DNA from: an uncultured Clostridia bacterium
GTDB lineage: Bacteria; Bacillota_A; Clostridia; Christensenellales; UBA3700
Reading direction: 5' to 3'
DNA: 7,134 nucleotides
Assembly: GCA_946545105.1 (NCBI GenBank)
Contig: CAMNMY010000042.1
Location: 1-7,134 of the forward strand
Shown in pieces: positions 1-5,863 of the stretch (the stretch's first letter is position 1; each line of letters begins with the position of its first letter). Made by a program: the position numbers and the translations under genes. Below the pieces are notes generated by a model. It was given only the letters and a program-made list of their open reading frames with translations, was not told the DNA's origin and made no database searches.

Positions 1-1445
1 CCTTTTGATTTGTATGCAGCATTAACAACTCTTGCATGTCTTAAAGCATGCTCTAATCTCTTATTCTCATGGTCAAATGACTTTGTTGGGTACATATGTC
101 CATTATGCTCTGAGATGATAAGTGGCTTAGATGGGCTCGTAACAATGAATTTTGGTGTAATTGGAGCATTAGAACCTGAGTGTATAAAATCATTATAAGC
201 GTATACATCTTCCAATAAATGGCTTTTTGGGAAGAATCTAACGCCAGTTGTTTGACGATATGGATCCAATGAATGCGCAAGTGCATTTGTCTTTGTATAT
301 AACTCATCGTCATCTGGAGATTCATTAATTCTTACGCCCCATAGAACAATTGATGGATGGTTATAGCATTGTGTAATCATCTCTTCAACATGTTGTAAGC
401 ATAGTTCACGCCAATCTTCTCTTTTGCTAACATGTTGCCATCCTGGTATTTCAGTAAATACTAAAAGTCCAATCTCATCACATCTTCTTAAGAAATGCTT
501 TGAATTAGGATAATGAGATGTTCTTGCTAAATTTACACCCAAATGGAATTTTAAAAACTCTGCATCGGCGATTTGTGCAGAAGCTGGCATAGCATTACCA
601 ACATAAGGATAGCTTTGATGCCTATTTAGACCTCTTAACATTATTTTTTTGCCGTTTAGAACAAAACCGTTTTTCGTGAATTTGGCTTCTCTAATTCCGA
701 CTTTATCTTCGATAACATCGTTTCCAAGTTCTGCTTTTATTGTATATAGGTTTGGATTATCTATGTCCCAAAGCTTTGCATTCTTTATCTCTATATCTAA
801 AGATACGCTATCCGCATTTGTAGATATTGCAGTTTTAGATATTTCTTTTCCTTCATTTATGATTGTTATTTGAACAGGCTTTTTTGTTGTTTTATTAAAC
901 TTTAAATCAACACGAAGTGTTGGCTTTTCCAAAACATCTATTGGAGAAAGGCACATTTGCTTTATATATTCTTCTTCGTGAACATATATGTACACTTCAC
1001 GATATATACCGCCATAAACAAGATAATCTACAATATTCCCAAACGGAGGAATATCCTCTCTTTCAGTACTGTCTACTTTAACAGCAATTATATTGTCTTT
1101 ACCAAATTCTACAAAATCTGTAATATCGCCTGAAAAAGCAGTATATGAACCTTTATGAGAAAATGCTAATTTTCCATTAACATAAACATCTGCCGCATTG
1201 GCTACAGCTTCAAACTCAAGAATTAATCTCTTCCCTTTGAATTTTTCATCAATTGTTACATGTTTTCTATAGATGCTAACAAATTGATAAATCTCTTCAT
1301 CAAAATTATTAAAAGGAATCTCTTTGTTTGTGTGTGGAATATTTACTGATTGAAAATTAGAATCATCAAATTTTGTTAATAGTGCATCATCTGAAAAGTT
1401 TTCGCTGTATTTCCAATCGTAGTTTAAATTAATCTTGTCTATCAT
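1..1445 (-). CDS. Glycoside hydrolase family 2 enzyme (beta-galactosidase-type), C-terminus beyond the left edge
   Basis: It likely hydrolyses terminal beta-linked sugars (galactose, glucuronate or similar) by a retaining two-glutamate mechanism. No signal peptide is seen, so it is probably cytoplasmic. The visible 481 residues follow the GH2 order: jelly-roll sugar-binding domain (about 10-160), immunoglobulin-like domain (about 165-255), then the start of the TIM barrel (about 258 on, with RGLNRHQ at 271-277). NLARTSHYP at 305-313 matches GH2 signature 1. NHPSIVLW followed by INE matches signature 2 and makes E375 the acid/base. SEHNGHMYP makes E446 the likely nucleophile. That nucleophile context is neither the LacZ (EYAHAMG) nor the typical GusA form, so the substrate is left open. 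The start at 1445 is supported by an AAAGAGG ribosome site (1457-1451) five bases upstream. The reading frame is still open at base 1, and homologues usually run several hundred residues longer. It is transcribed divergently from the toxin-antitoxin pair. Confidence 0.93.
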   Translation of the reverse strand, partial: MIDKINLNYDWKYSENFSDDALLTKFDDSNFQSVNIPHTNKEIPFNNFDEEIYQFVSIYRKHVTIDEKFKGKRLILEFEAVANAADVYVNGKLAFSHKGSYTAFSGDITDFVEFGKDNIIAVKVDSTEREDIPPFGNIVDYLVYGGIYREVYIYVHEEEYIKQMCLSPIDVLEKPTLRVDLKFNKTTKKPVQITIINEGKEISKTAISTNADSVSLDIEIKNAKLWDIDNPNLYTIKAELGNDVIEDKVGIREAKFTKNGFVLNGKKIMLRGLNRHQSYPYVGNAMPASAQIADAEFLKFHLGVNLARTSHYPNSKHFLRRCDEIGLLVFTEIPGWQHVSKREDWRELCLQHVEEMITQCYNHPSIVLWGVRINESPDDDELYTKTNALAHSLDPYRQTTGVRFFPKSHLLEDVYAYNDFIHSGSNAPITPKFIVTSPSKPLIISEHNGHMYPTKSFDHENKRLEHALRHARVVNAAYKSK

Positions 1446-1454
1446 AATGCCCTC

Positions 1455-1466
1455 TTTGTATACAAA
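1455..1466. promoter_or_regulatory. Perfect palindrome TTTGTATACAAA, candidate repressor operator
   Basis: This perfect 12-bp palindrome lies between the -10 box and the ribosome site of the GH2 gene and spans the expected transcription start. That is a classic place for a repressor. The shape resembles operators of GntR/HutC-type sugar regulators (for example the TreR-like TTGTATATACAA pattern). The family assignment is inference, and no regulator gene is present in the window. Confidence 0.5.
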
Positions 1467-1469
1467 ATA

Positions 1470-1498
1470 ATCTTATCATTTATGGGCTTTCTTTTCAA
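1470..1498 (-). promoter_or_regulatory. Predicted sigma-A promoter of the GH2 gene
   Basis: On the minus strand, TTGAAA (1498-1493) and TAAGAT (1475-1470) are separated by exactly 17 bases, a near-consensus housekeeping promoter. Transcription would begin near 1463, giving a leader of only about 18 bases before the ATG at 1445. This is prediction from sequence only. Confidence 0.7.
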
Positions 1499-1499
1499 G

Positions 1500-1523
1500 G
1501 CGCGCAAAAAGCGCACACGCGCG
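1500..1523. other. GC-rich alternating tract with repeated GCGC
   Basis: A short, very GC-rich block in an otherwise AT-rich intergenic region holds GCGCGC (1500-1505), an A5 run, and then 13 bases of strictly alternating purine and pyrimidine (1511-1523). The GCGC units can pair with each other. On the minus strand the pairing GCGC-GTGT-GCGC is followed by five T residues, a weak terminator-like shape. It sits immediately upstream of the GH2 -35 box. No known function is assigned. Confidence 0.4.
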
Positions 1524-1531
1524 AACACGAC

Positions 1532-1563
1532 AAAAAAAAGACATCCTTTGCGCATACGATGTC
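1532..1563 (-). terminator. Minus-strand rho-independent terminator with no visible upstream gene
   Basis: Read on the minus strand, GACATC (1563-1558) and GATGTC (1545-1540) form a 6-bp stem with a 12-base loop that itself contains TGCGCA, followed by eight T residues (1539-1532). No T tract follows the hairpin on the plus strand, so it works leftwards only. No minus-strand gene ends here, since the region to the right is the plus-strand toxin-antitoxin pair. It may insulate the GH2 promoter, or be a relic of a displaced gene. Confidence 0.6.
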
Positions 1564-1569
1564 AATATT

Positions 1570-1594
1570 GCACCTATACGAACCTATTAGGTGC
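1570..1594. promoter_or_regulatory. Candidate toxin-antitoxin operator: ACCTA/TAGGT repeats
   Basis: A 7-bp inverted repeat, GCACCTA (1570-1576) and TAGGTGC (1588-1594), encloses a second copy of ACCTAT. The result is ACCTAT at 1572 and 1582, ten bases (one helical turn) apart, and a perfect ACCTA-T-TAGGT palindrome at 1582-1592. It ends seven bases before the -35 box of the antitoxin promoter. Ribbon-helix-helix antitoxins of the RelB/DinJ family normally bind such short repeats to repress their own operon. The assignment is inference from position and symmetry. Confidence 0.5.
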
Positions 1595-1601
1595 ATATAT
1601 A

Positions 1602-1630
1602 TTGATTTTTGAACACATTTGTTTTATAAT
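1602..1630 (+). promoter_or_regulatory. Predicted sigma-A promoter of the toxin-antitoxin operon
   Basis: TTGATT (1602-1607) and a consensus TATAAT (1625-1630) are spaced by exactly 17 bases. Transcription would start near 1637, just ahead of the AGGGAGG ribosome site (1644-1650), which stands nine bases from the antitoxin ATG. Confidence 0.75.
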
Positions 1631-1659
1631 ATAATTGAACCATAGGGAGGTAATAAAAA

Positions 1660-1956
1660 ATGGCACAAGCAACATTTAGTGTAAGGATGGAGGAATCATT
1701 GAAAACGGAATTTGAAACACTTTGCAATTATTTTGGCATGAATATGTCTACAGCCATTAATATTTTCGCAAGAGCGGTTGTAAACGAAAAACGTATTCCA
1801 TTTGAAATTGCTGCAACTGATTTGTTTAGCCCAGAAAACTCAAAGAAAGTGTTTGCCGACATAAGAAAGCAGGCAAAGGAAAATGGAGTAGCCGACATGT
1901 CTATGGAAGAAATTGATGAAGAAATCGCAAAAGCCCGCAAAGGAATTAGCAACTGA
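1660..1956 (+). CDS. RelB/DinJ-family antitoxin
   Basis: It encodes a 98-residue antitoxin expected to neutralise the toxin encoded next to it and, as a dimer, to bind the operon's own operator. The N-terminal half has the ribbon-helix-helix pattern of the family: a beta strand (about ATFSVRM, 4-10), a first helix with EESLKTEFETL, the turn GMNMSTA (26-32), a second helix, and the conserved end of the domain KRIPFEI (44-50). This fits the RelB/DinJ consensus of 'R-x-D/E-x2-K ... S-x-A-[IL]-N-x-F ... PF'. The charged tail (about 58-98) is the usual flexible toxin-binding part. A strong ribosome site (AGGGAGG) supports the start. The gene ends in TGATG, so its stop shares one base with the toxin's ATG, implying translational coupling. 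Family is clear; the exact subfamily is not. Confidence 0.88.
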   Translation: MAQATFSVRMEESLKTEFETLCNYFGMNMSTAINIFARAVVNEKRIPFEIAATDLFSPENSKKVFADIRKQAKENGVADMSMEEIDEEIAKARKGISN

Positions 1957-2372
1957 TGAAGTACTATGCAGTTATTGACACTAATGTTTTAGTCTCTGCT
2001 CTACTTTCCAGCAAGGAAGATTCTGCTGTTGTTCAAATATTTAACAAAATCTCCGATATGGAAATAGTTCCATTGTATTCAGCTGACATTATTTCTGAAT
2101 ATAATGAAGTATTATCTAGAAAAAAATTTGGGTTCAACCCTATTTTAGTTAATTATGCTGTTTCTTTGATGATTAGCAGGGGTCTCGAAGTTAATCCTAA
2201 GCCAAGCGGACTACAATTGATAGATATGAAAGATTTGGTCTTCTACGAAGTAGTCCTTGATAAAAAGGACGACGGCGCCTACCTAATAACTGGAAACAAA
2301 AGGCATTTCCCAAACGATCCGATTGTTGTAACTGCAGCCGAGTTTTTAGAGATTATTAGTAAAAATAATTAA
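1956..2372 (+). CDS. PIN-domain toxin (putative toxin-antitoxin PIN family)
   Basis: The product is a 138-residue single-domain protein, expected to be a magnesium-dependent RNase of the PIN fold held inactive by the antitoxin encoded upstream. The N-terminus has the hallmark strand and metal ligand VIDTNVLVSALL (D8). Further acidic candidates are E48 or E51 in SEYNEVLSR, and D93 with E98 in MKDLVFYE. The C-terminal part, DDGAYLITGNKRHFP then VVTAAEFLEII, is typical of the PIN family annotated 'putative toxin-antitoxin system toxin component'. In that motif many PIN proteins have TGD, while this one has TGN (N114), a variant I recall as common in this subgroup. The start at 1956 overlaps the antitoxin stop, with AAAGGA at 1939-1944 about eleven bases upstream. 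The length is normal for the family and no truncation is seen. The RNA target is unknown. Confidence 0.87.
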   Translation: MKYYAVIDTNVLVSALLSSKEDSAVVQIFNKISDMEIVPLYSADIISEYNEVLSRKKFGFNPILVNYAVSLMISRGLEVNPKPSGLQLIDMKDLVFYEVVLDKKDDGAYLITGNKRHFPNDPIVVTAAEFLEIISKNN

Positions 2373-2401
2373 CAAAATCTAGCTTTTTAATCGACATATG
2401 A

Positions 2402-2430
2402 TCCAGCGTCTTGCTGGACTTTTCTATTTT
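2402..2430 (+). terminator. Rho-independent terminator of the toxin-antitoxin operon
   Basis: TCCAGC (2402-2407) and GCTGGA (2413-2418) form a 6-bp stem with a five-base loop GTCTT, followed by the T-rich run CTTTTCTATTTT. It lies about 30 bases after the toxin stop and separates the cassette from the following operon. Confidence 0.7.
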
Positions 2431-2458
2431 GCTATAAATTCCATTCTTATTTGTTAAT

Positions 2459-2487
2459 TTGACTTAGCAATTAGTTTGTAATAAACT
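2459..2487 (+). promoter_or_regulatory. Predicted promoter of the apgM-like operon
   Basis: TTGACT (2459-2464) and TAAACT (2482-2487) are spaced by 17 bases. The -35 is near consensus and the -10 is weaker. Transcription would start around 2494. That excludes the upstream in-frame ATG at 2489 and favours the ATG at 2513. Confidence 0.55.
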
Positions 2488-2489
2488 AA
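2471..2489. promoter_or_regulatory. Inverted repeat TTAGTTT-N5-AAACTAA over the -10 region
   Basis: Perfect 7-bp arms (2471-2477 and 2483-2489) flank five bases and cover the predicted -10 box of the apgM-like operon. A protein bound here would block transcription, so it is a candidate operator. AT-rich DNA gives such repeats by chance fairly often, so confidence is limited. Confidence 0.4.
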
Positions 2490-2512
2490 TGCTATTAAAT
2501 GAAGGTGACAAA

Positions 2513-3724
2513 ATGAAATATGTAGTTATTTTAGGCGACGGAATGGCAGATTGGCCAATTGAAAAAATTGGTAACAAAACTCCACTTATGGTCGCAAACA
2601 AACCAAACATTGATGCACTATGTGCAAAAGGCGAGATTGGTTTAGTAAAAACTGTCCCAGAAGGATTAAAGCCAGGCAGCGATGTTGCTAACCTTGCAGT
2701 TATGGGATACAATCCAAAAACTTGCTACACAGGTAGAAGCCCACTTGAAGCTTTATCTATCGGCATCGATTTGAAAGATGACGATGTTGCTACACGTTGT
2801 AATTTAGTAACATTATCTGACGAAGCAAATTATGAAGATAAAACTATGGTTGACTACTCTGCTGGCGAAGTTTCAACAAAAGAAGCTAAAGAATTAATTG
2901 AATATGTTCAATCAAAGCTTGGTACAGATACACTTGCTTTCTATGCTGGTGTAAGTTATAGACATTGTTTAGTTAAGCATCACGCTAAAACAGGAACAAT
3001 CTATACACCACCACATGATATATCTTCAAAGAAGATTACCGAATATCTTCCAAAAGGTTTATATGGCGAAGAAATGTTGTCTTTAATGAAAAAGTCATAT
3101 GAATTATTAAAAGATCATCCAATCAACAAAGAAAGAATCAAAGCTGGCAAGAATCCTGCTAATAGCATTTGGCTATGGGGCGAAGGTACAAAGCCTGCAC
3201 TACAATCTTTCAAAGAAAGATACAACATTGAAGGCTCTGTAATTTCAGCTGTTGATTTACTAAAAGGTATTGGTATCGGCGCTAAGATGAATGTTATCGA
3301 TGTTGAAGGCGCTTGCGGAACATATGAAACAAACTTTGCTGGAAAGGCAAAAGCTGCAATTGATTCTCTAAAAGATAGAGACTATGTTTACATTCATATG
3401 GAAGCTCCAGATGAATGCGGACACCAAGGCGATTTAGAGCATAAAATATTATCAATAGAAAAAATAGATAGTATTGTAGTAAAATATGTAGTAGACGAGT
3501 TAAGAAAGATGGGGGAAGATTTCTCAATCCTAGTTGCACCAGACCACCCTACTCCTATTGCTATTAGAACTCATGTATCTGATCCTGTTCCTTATGTGAT
3601 CTATAGATCTTGTGACGAAAAGGATAATGTAATAAAAACTTATAATGAAGAAACAGCCAAGGCATCAAATATTTATTTTGCTTCTGGCGAAGAACTAGTA
3701 AAGCATTTTATAAAAGGAATTTAG
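2513..3724 (+). CDS. ApgM-like alkaline phosphatase superfamily enzyme, 'proposed homoserine kinase' subgroup
   Basis: This is a 403-residue cytosolic enzyme of the archaeal-type cofactor-independent phosphoglycerate mutase family. Seen: GDGMAD at 8-13 (metal ligand D9), PGSDVANLAVMGY with S56 as the likely phosphorylated serine, YTGRSPLEA (72-80), VSYRH (147-151), and the metal-binding sites APDECGHQGD (D300, H304), PDHPTP (D344, H345) and RTH (H354). The stretch GKNPANSIWLWGEG (212-225) is, as I recall, characteristic of the bacterial subgroup TIGRFAMs calls 'proposed homoserine kinase' rather than of archaeal mutases. GpmI is encoded nearby, which makes a second mutase unnecessary. Homoserine phosphorylation for threonine synthesis is therefore plausible but inferred, as no thr genes lie in view. 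The start at 2513 is chosen over an in-frame ATG at 2489 because AAGGTGA (2502-2508) sits correctly only for 2513. It is the first gene of a two-gene operon. Confidence 0.88.
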   Translation: MKYVVILGDGMADWPIEKIGNKTPLMVANKPNIDALCAKGEIGLVKTVPEGLKPGSDVANLAVMGYNPKTCYTGRSPLEALSIGIDLKDDDVATRCNLVTLSDEANYEDKTMVDYSAGEVSTKEAKELIEYVQSKLGTDTLAFYAGVSYRHCLVKHHAKTGTIYTPPHDISSKKITEYLPKGLYGEEMLSLMKKSYELLKDHPINKERIKAGKNPANSIWLWGEGTKPALQSFKERYNIEGSVISAVDLLKGIGIGAKMNVIDVEGACGTYETNFAGKAKAAIDSLKDRDYVYIHMEAPDECGHQGDLEHKILSIEKIDSIVVKYVVDELRKMGEDFSILVAPDHPTPIAIRTHVSDPVPYVIYRSCDEKDNVIKTYNEETAKASNIYFASGEELVKHFIKGI

Positions 3725-3725
3725 T

Positions 3726-5756
3726 ATGAGCGAAGAAAAGAAAGACGAATTACAACCAAATGTTGAAGAACAAAACGTTGAAGAAACTGAAGCTACAAAG
3801 GTTGAAGAACCTGCTGAAGCTCCTGTTGAACAACCAGTTGAAGAACAACCTAAGGTTGATGATGTAAAAGAAGAAGAAAAAGTTGAAGAGCAAGCTGCAG
3901 CATCTGATAAAGAAGATGCTCCTATTGTCATTGACAATACAGCTGAAGCTCCTATCCAACCAATCCAAGATCTTCCAAGAACTGCAAAATTAAAAGAACC
4001 AATGAGCAAGAATAAGAAGATTGCAATAGTTGTTATTTCAGTTATTGCATTTATTGCTATTTTCTCTATTGTGTTCTTCCCTCTATATTTCTGTTATTTC
4101 CAAGGTAGAATCCATGTCTATAATGAAACAGATTTCGTAGCAGCTGCTGGAAAGCGTTTCGTCCTTGAAAAAGATGTTGTAGTATCTGGAGATTTAGATT
4201 TATCTGGATCAAATTGTAACATTGATTTACAAGGCCACAATTTAACTGTTAATGGTACATTAACAATTGGCGCAAACGATGCTGCAATTGAAATTGGTAC
4301 ACTAAAGAAAGGCAACTATACATCTAAAGGATTAGTAACTGTTAATGCACTTAATGTAACAGGTAAAGATACAAAGTTTGCTGCAGCCGTTGTTTCTAAA
4401 GGCTCAGTTCAAGTTGTAGCACATAATGTTGAATTCTATACATTATCTGCAGTAGATAAAGCTACATTTAATGCTAATTCAGTTATATTTAATGGTTCAT
4501 TTGCAGTAGCAAACGAAGCAACTGCTATTGAATTCAATGATTGTATCGGCGTTGTTATTGGCGCAGAAATTGGCGGAAATAATGTAGTATTTAAAAATAC
4601 TAATGTTTTAATCACAAATGCCTGTGTTGGCCATACATTCACTTTAGATGAAACATCTACTCTACAAGCATTAGGAAAATTAGATGCAGTTGTAGGTGGT
4701 AGCAAAGTTGCTATGTTAAAAGGACATTCTTGCCCAAGTTATAAGAATATTAACCTTTTAGCTATTTACAACGCTTCAGAAGATACTTATACAGCTCAAA
4801 ACTGCACAAAGCTTATCTACCTTGAAACACTTCCTACACCAGTTGATTTAATGGTGAGCGAAGAAGGTGGCGTATTTAAAGCTGTTTGCGCAGAAGTAAA
4901 TAGCTACAACGATGTTTCTTACCAATTCGTTATGGACGATAAGAAATATGATGCATCTCATGATAATTATGTAGATATCACAGATGATCTAAAAGCTGCC
5001 GGTGCTGCTACTCATACAATTAAAGCTTACGTTTTAGGAAACTATAACTTTGATACATTAAATGCAGATACATTAGTTAGCGGACAAACTTTATATCTAG
5101 ATTGCGAAACTCCAGCTTCTATTGAGTATTCATACACATTGAAGTTATCTACTCCAACAAACGTATATATGGACACATATGATGGTGACGTATTCCTTAA
5201 GTTCTCTAAGGTAGATTTTGCAGATTACTATGTTGTAACAATTGATGGAACTACAAAATACATCTTAACAGAAATGTCTTCTGAAGAATTCATTAATACT
5301 CACGCTTCTGTAGCTAATGAATATGGTAATAGAATTATTACTCTTCAACAATTAACAGGAGCATACGGCGCCCCAGTGACAGAACAATTGAGCGCTTTGG
5401 GATATCACTCATTGAGATTAGTTGCTTGTTCATTCTCTAAGGAAATCCAAACATCTAAGGATACAATGACATCATATAAGACAGAAAAGCAAATCGCTTT
5501 AATCAACGACAATATTGTTGCTATATCAATAAAGAATGATGATGGCACATATACAAACACAATTACAATTACTGGTTGTGAAGATGGTAAACTATTCAAA
5601 TTAGTAATCAATGGTGAAGAAGTTAGAATTTCTAACACAACATATTCATTCAAGTCAGAAACTTCTATGGTTGGACTTGAAGTTTCAGTTCAAGCTGAAG
5701 CTTATGGATATTATCTAGCATCTGTTCAAAGAACAGTTCAATTCATCGCTGGTTAA
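3726..5756 (+). CDS. Membrane-anchored surface protein with beta-helix-like and Ig/FN3-like regions, function unknown
   Basis: I do not recognise a named family. The 676 residues show, in order: an acidic, low-complexity cytoplasmic head rich in Glu, Val, Pro and Ala (1-90); a basic KNKK (95-98) followed by one strong membrane helix (about 99-125), giving N-in/C-out topology with no cleavage site; then a long extracellular part. Residues about 143-335 hold short beta strands with regular Asn, Gly and Val (IDLQGHNLTVNG, then repeated NVxF/NVVF steps), suggesting a right-handed beta-helix. Three beta-sandwich-like segments follow (about 366-470, 473-590, 595-676), each beginning near a strand such as PTPVDLMV or TPTNVYMD, resembling FN3/Ig modules. 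There is no LPxTG or cell-wall anchor. An AAAAGGA site (3712-3718) lies inside the end of the apgM-like gene and only one base separates the two genes, so they are translated from one message. A role in adhesion or surface structure is a guess. Confidence 0.85.
   Translation: MSEEKKDELQPNVEEQNVEETEATKVEEPAEAPVEQPVEEQPKVDDVKEEEKVEEQAAASDKEDAPIVIDNTAEAPIQPIQDLPRTAKLKEPMSKNKKIAIVVISVIAFIAIFSIVFFPLYFCYFQGRIHVYNETDFVAAAGKRFVLEKDVVVSGDLDLSGSNCNIDLQGHNLTVNGTLTIGANDAAIEIGTLKKGNYTSKGLVTVNALNVTGKDTKFAAAVVSKGSVQVVAHNVEFYTLSAVDKATFNANSVIFNGSFAVANEATAIEFNDCIGVVIGAEIGGNNVVFKNTNVLITNACVGHTFTLDETSTLQALGKLDAVVGGSKVAMLKGHSCPSYKNINLLAIYNASEDTYTAQNCTKLIYLETLPTPVDLMVSEEGGVFKAVCAEVNSYNDVSYQFVMDDKKYDASHDNYVDITDDLKAAGAATHTIKAYVLGNYNFDTLNADTLVSGQTLYLDCETPASIEYSYTLKLSTPTNVYMDTYDGDVFLKFSKVDFADYYVVTIDGTTKYILTEMSSEEFINTHASVANEYGNRIITLQQLTGAYGAPVTEQLSALGYHSLRLVACSFSKEIQTSKDTMTSYKTEKQIALINDNIVAISIKNDDGTYTNTITITGCEDGKLFKLVINGEEVRISNTTYSFKSETSMVGLEVSVQAEAYGYYLASVQRTVQFIAG
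3762..3890 (+). repeat. In-frame GTTGAAGAA repeats encoding Val-Glu-Glu
   Basis: The nonamer GTTGAAGAA occurs at 3762, 3777, 3801 and 3837, and a one-base variant GTTGAAGAG at 3882. All are in frame and encode VEE in the acidic head of the surface protein. Spacings are multiples of three. Such a tract can grow or shrink by slippage without breaking the frame. Confidence 0.7.
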
Positions 5757-5776
5757 TATTTAGAATTTGAATTTAA

Positions 5777-5807
5777 TTGGTGGTTCATTTGAGCCACCAA
5801 TTTTTTT
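5777..5807 (+). terminator. Rho-independent terminator of the apgM-like/surface protein operon
   Basis: A 10-bp stem (5777-5786 with 5791-5800; TTGGTGGTTC against GAGCCACCAA, one G-U pair), a four-base ATTT loop and seven T residues (5801-5807) form a strong terminator starting 20 bases after the stop codon. Confidence 0.88.
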
Positions 5808-5810
5808 GCT

Positions 5811-5844
5811 AAAAAAATAAGACATCCCGTTTTTTCGGGATGCC
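5811..5844 (-). terminator. Rho-independent terminator of gpmI
   Basis: On the minus strand, GGCATCCCG (5844-5836) pairs with CGGGATGTC (5829-5821) across a six-A loop, followed by TTATTTTTTT (5820-5811). It lies 20 bases after the gpmI stop and abuts the terminator of the converging operon. Its GGATGTCTT is identical to a nonamer in the minus-strand terminator near 1540. Confidence 0.88.
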
Positions 5845-5863
5845 CTATCATAGTCATTTAATA

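Noticed and set aside
53..325. Minus-strand open frame inside the GH2 gene
   Set aside because: It is in another frame of the GH2 coding region. The GH2 frame carries the catalytic motifs across the same bases.
649..873. Plus-strand open frame with hydrophobic stretches
   Set aside because: It is antisense to the GH2 immunoglobulin-like domain. There is no ribosome site, and such hydrophobic antisense frames are common in AT-rich genes.
1537..1565. Consensus TTGACA (1565-1560, minus strand) as a leftward promoter
   Set aside because: No acceptable -10 box lies 16-18 bases downstream, where the terminator T tract falls instead. The match is probably chance.
1570..1594. Inverted repeat read as a terminator
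   Set aside because: No T tract follows on either strand, and the position just before a promoter fits an operator better.
1660..2372. Toxin-antitoxin pair as part of an insertion sequence or integron cassette
   Set aside because: No transposase, terminal inverted repeats, target duplication or attachment site could be seen around it.
2489..2512. Eight-residue N-terminal extension of the apgM-like protein from ATG at 2489
   Set aside because: There is no ribosome site before 2489, and the predicted transcription start lies after it. The family begins at MKYVVILGDG, which has AAGGTGA at the right distance.
3695..4009. Minus-strand open frame rich in Ser, Thr and Cys
   Set aside because: It is the antisense image of the Glu/Val/Pro-rich head of the surface protein. 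It has no ribosome site and no recognisable domain.
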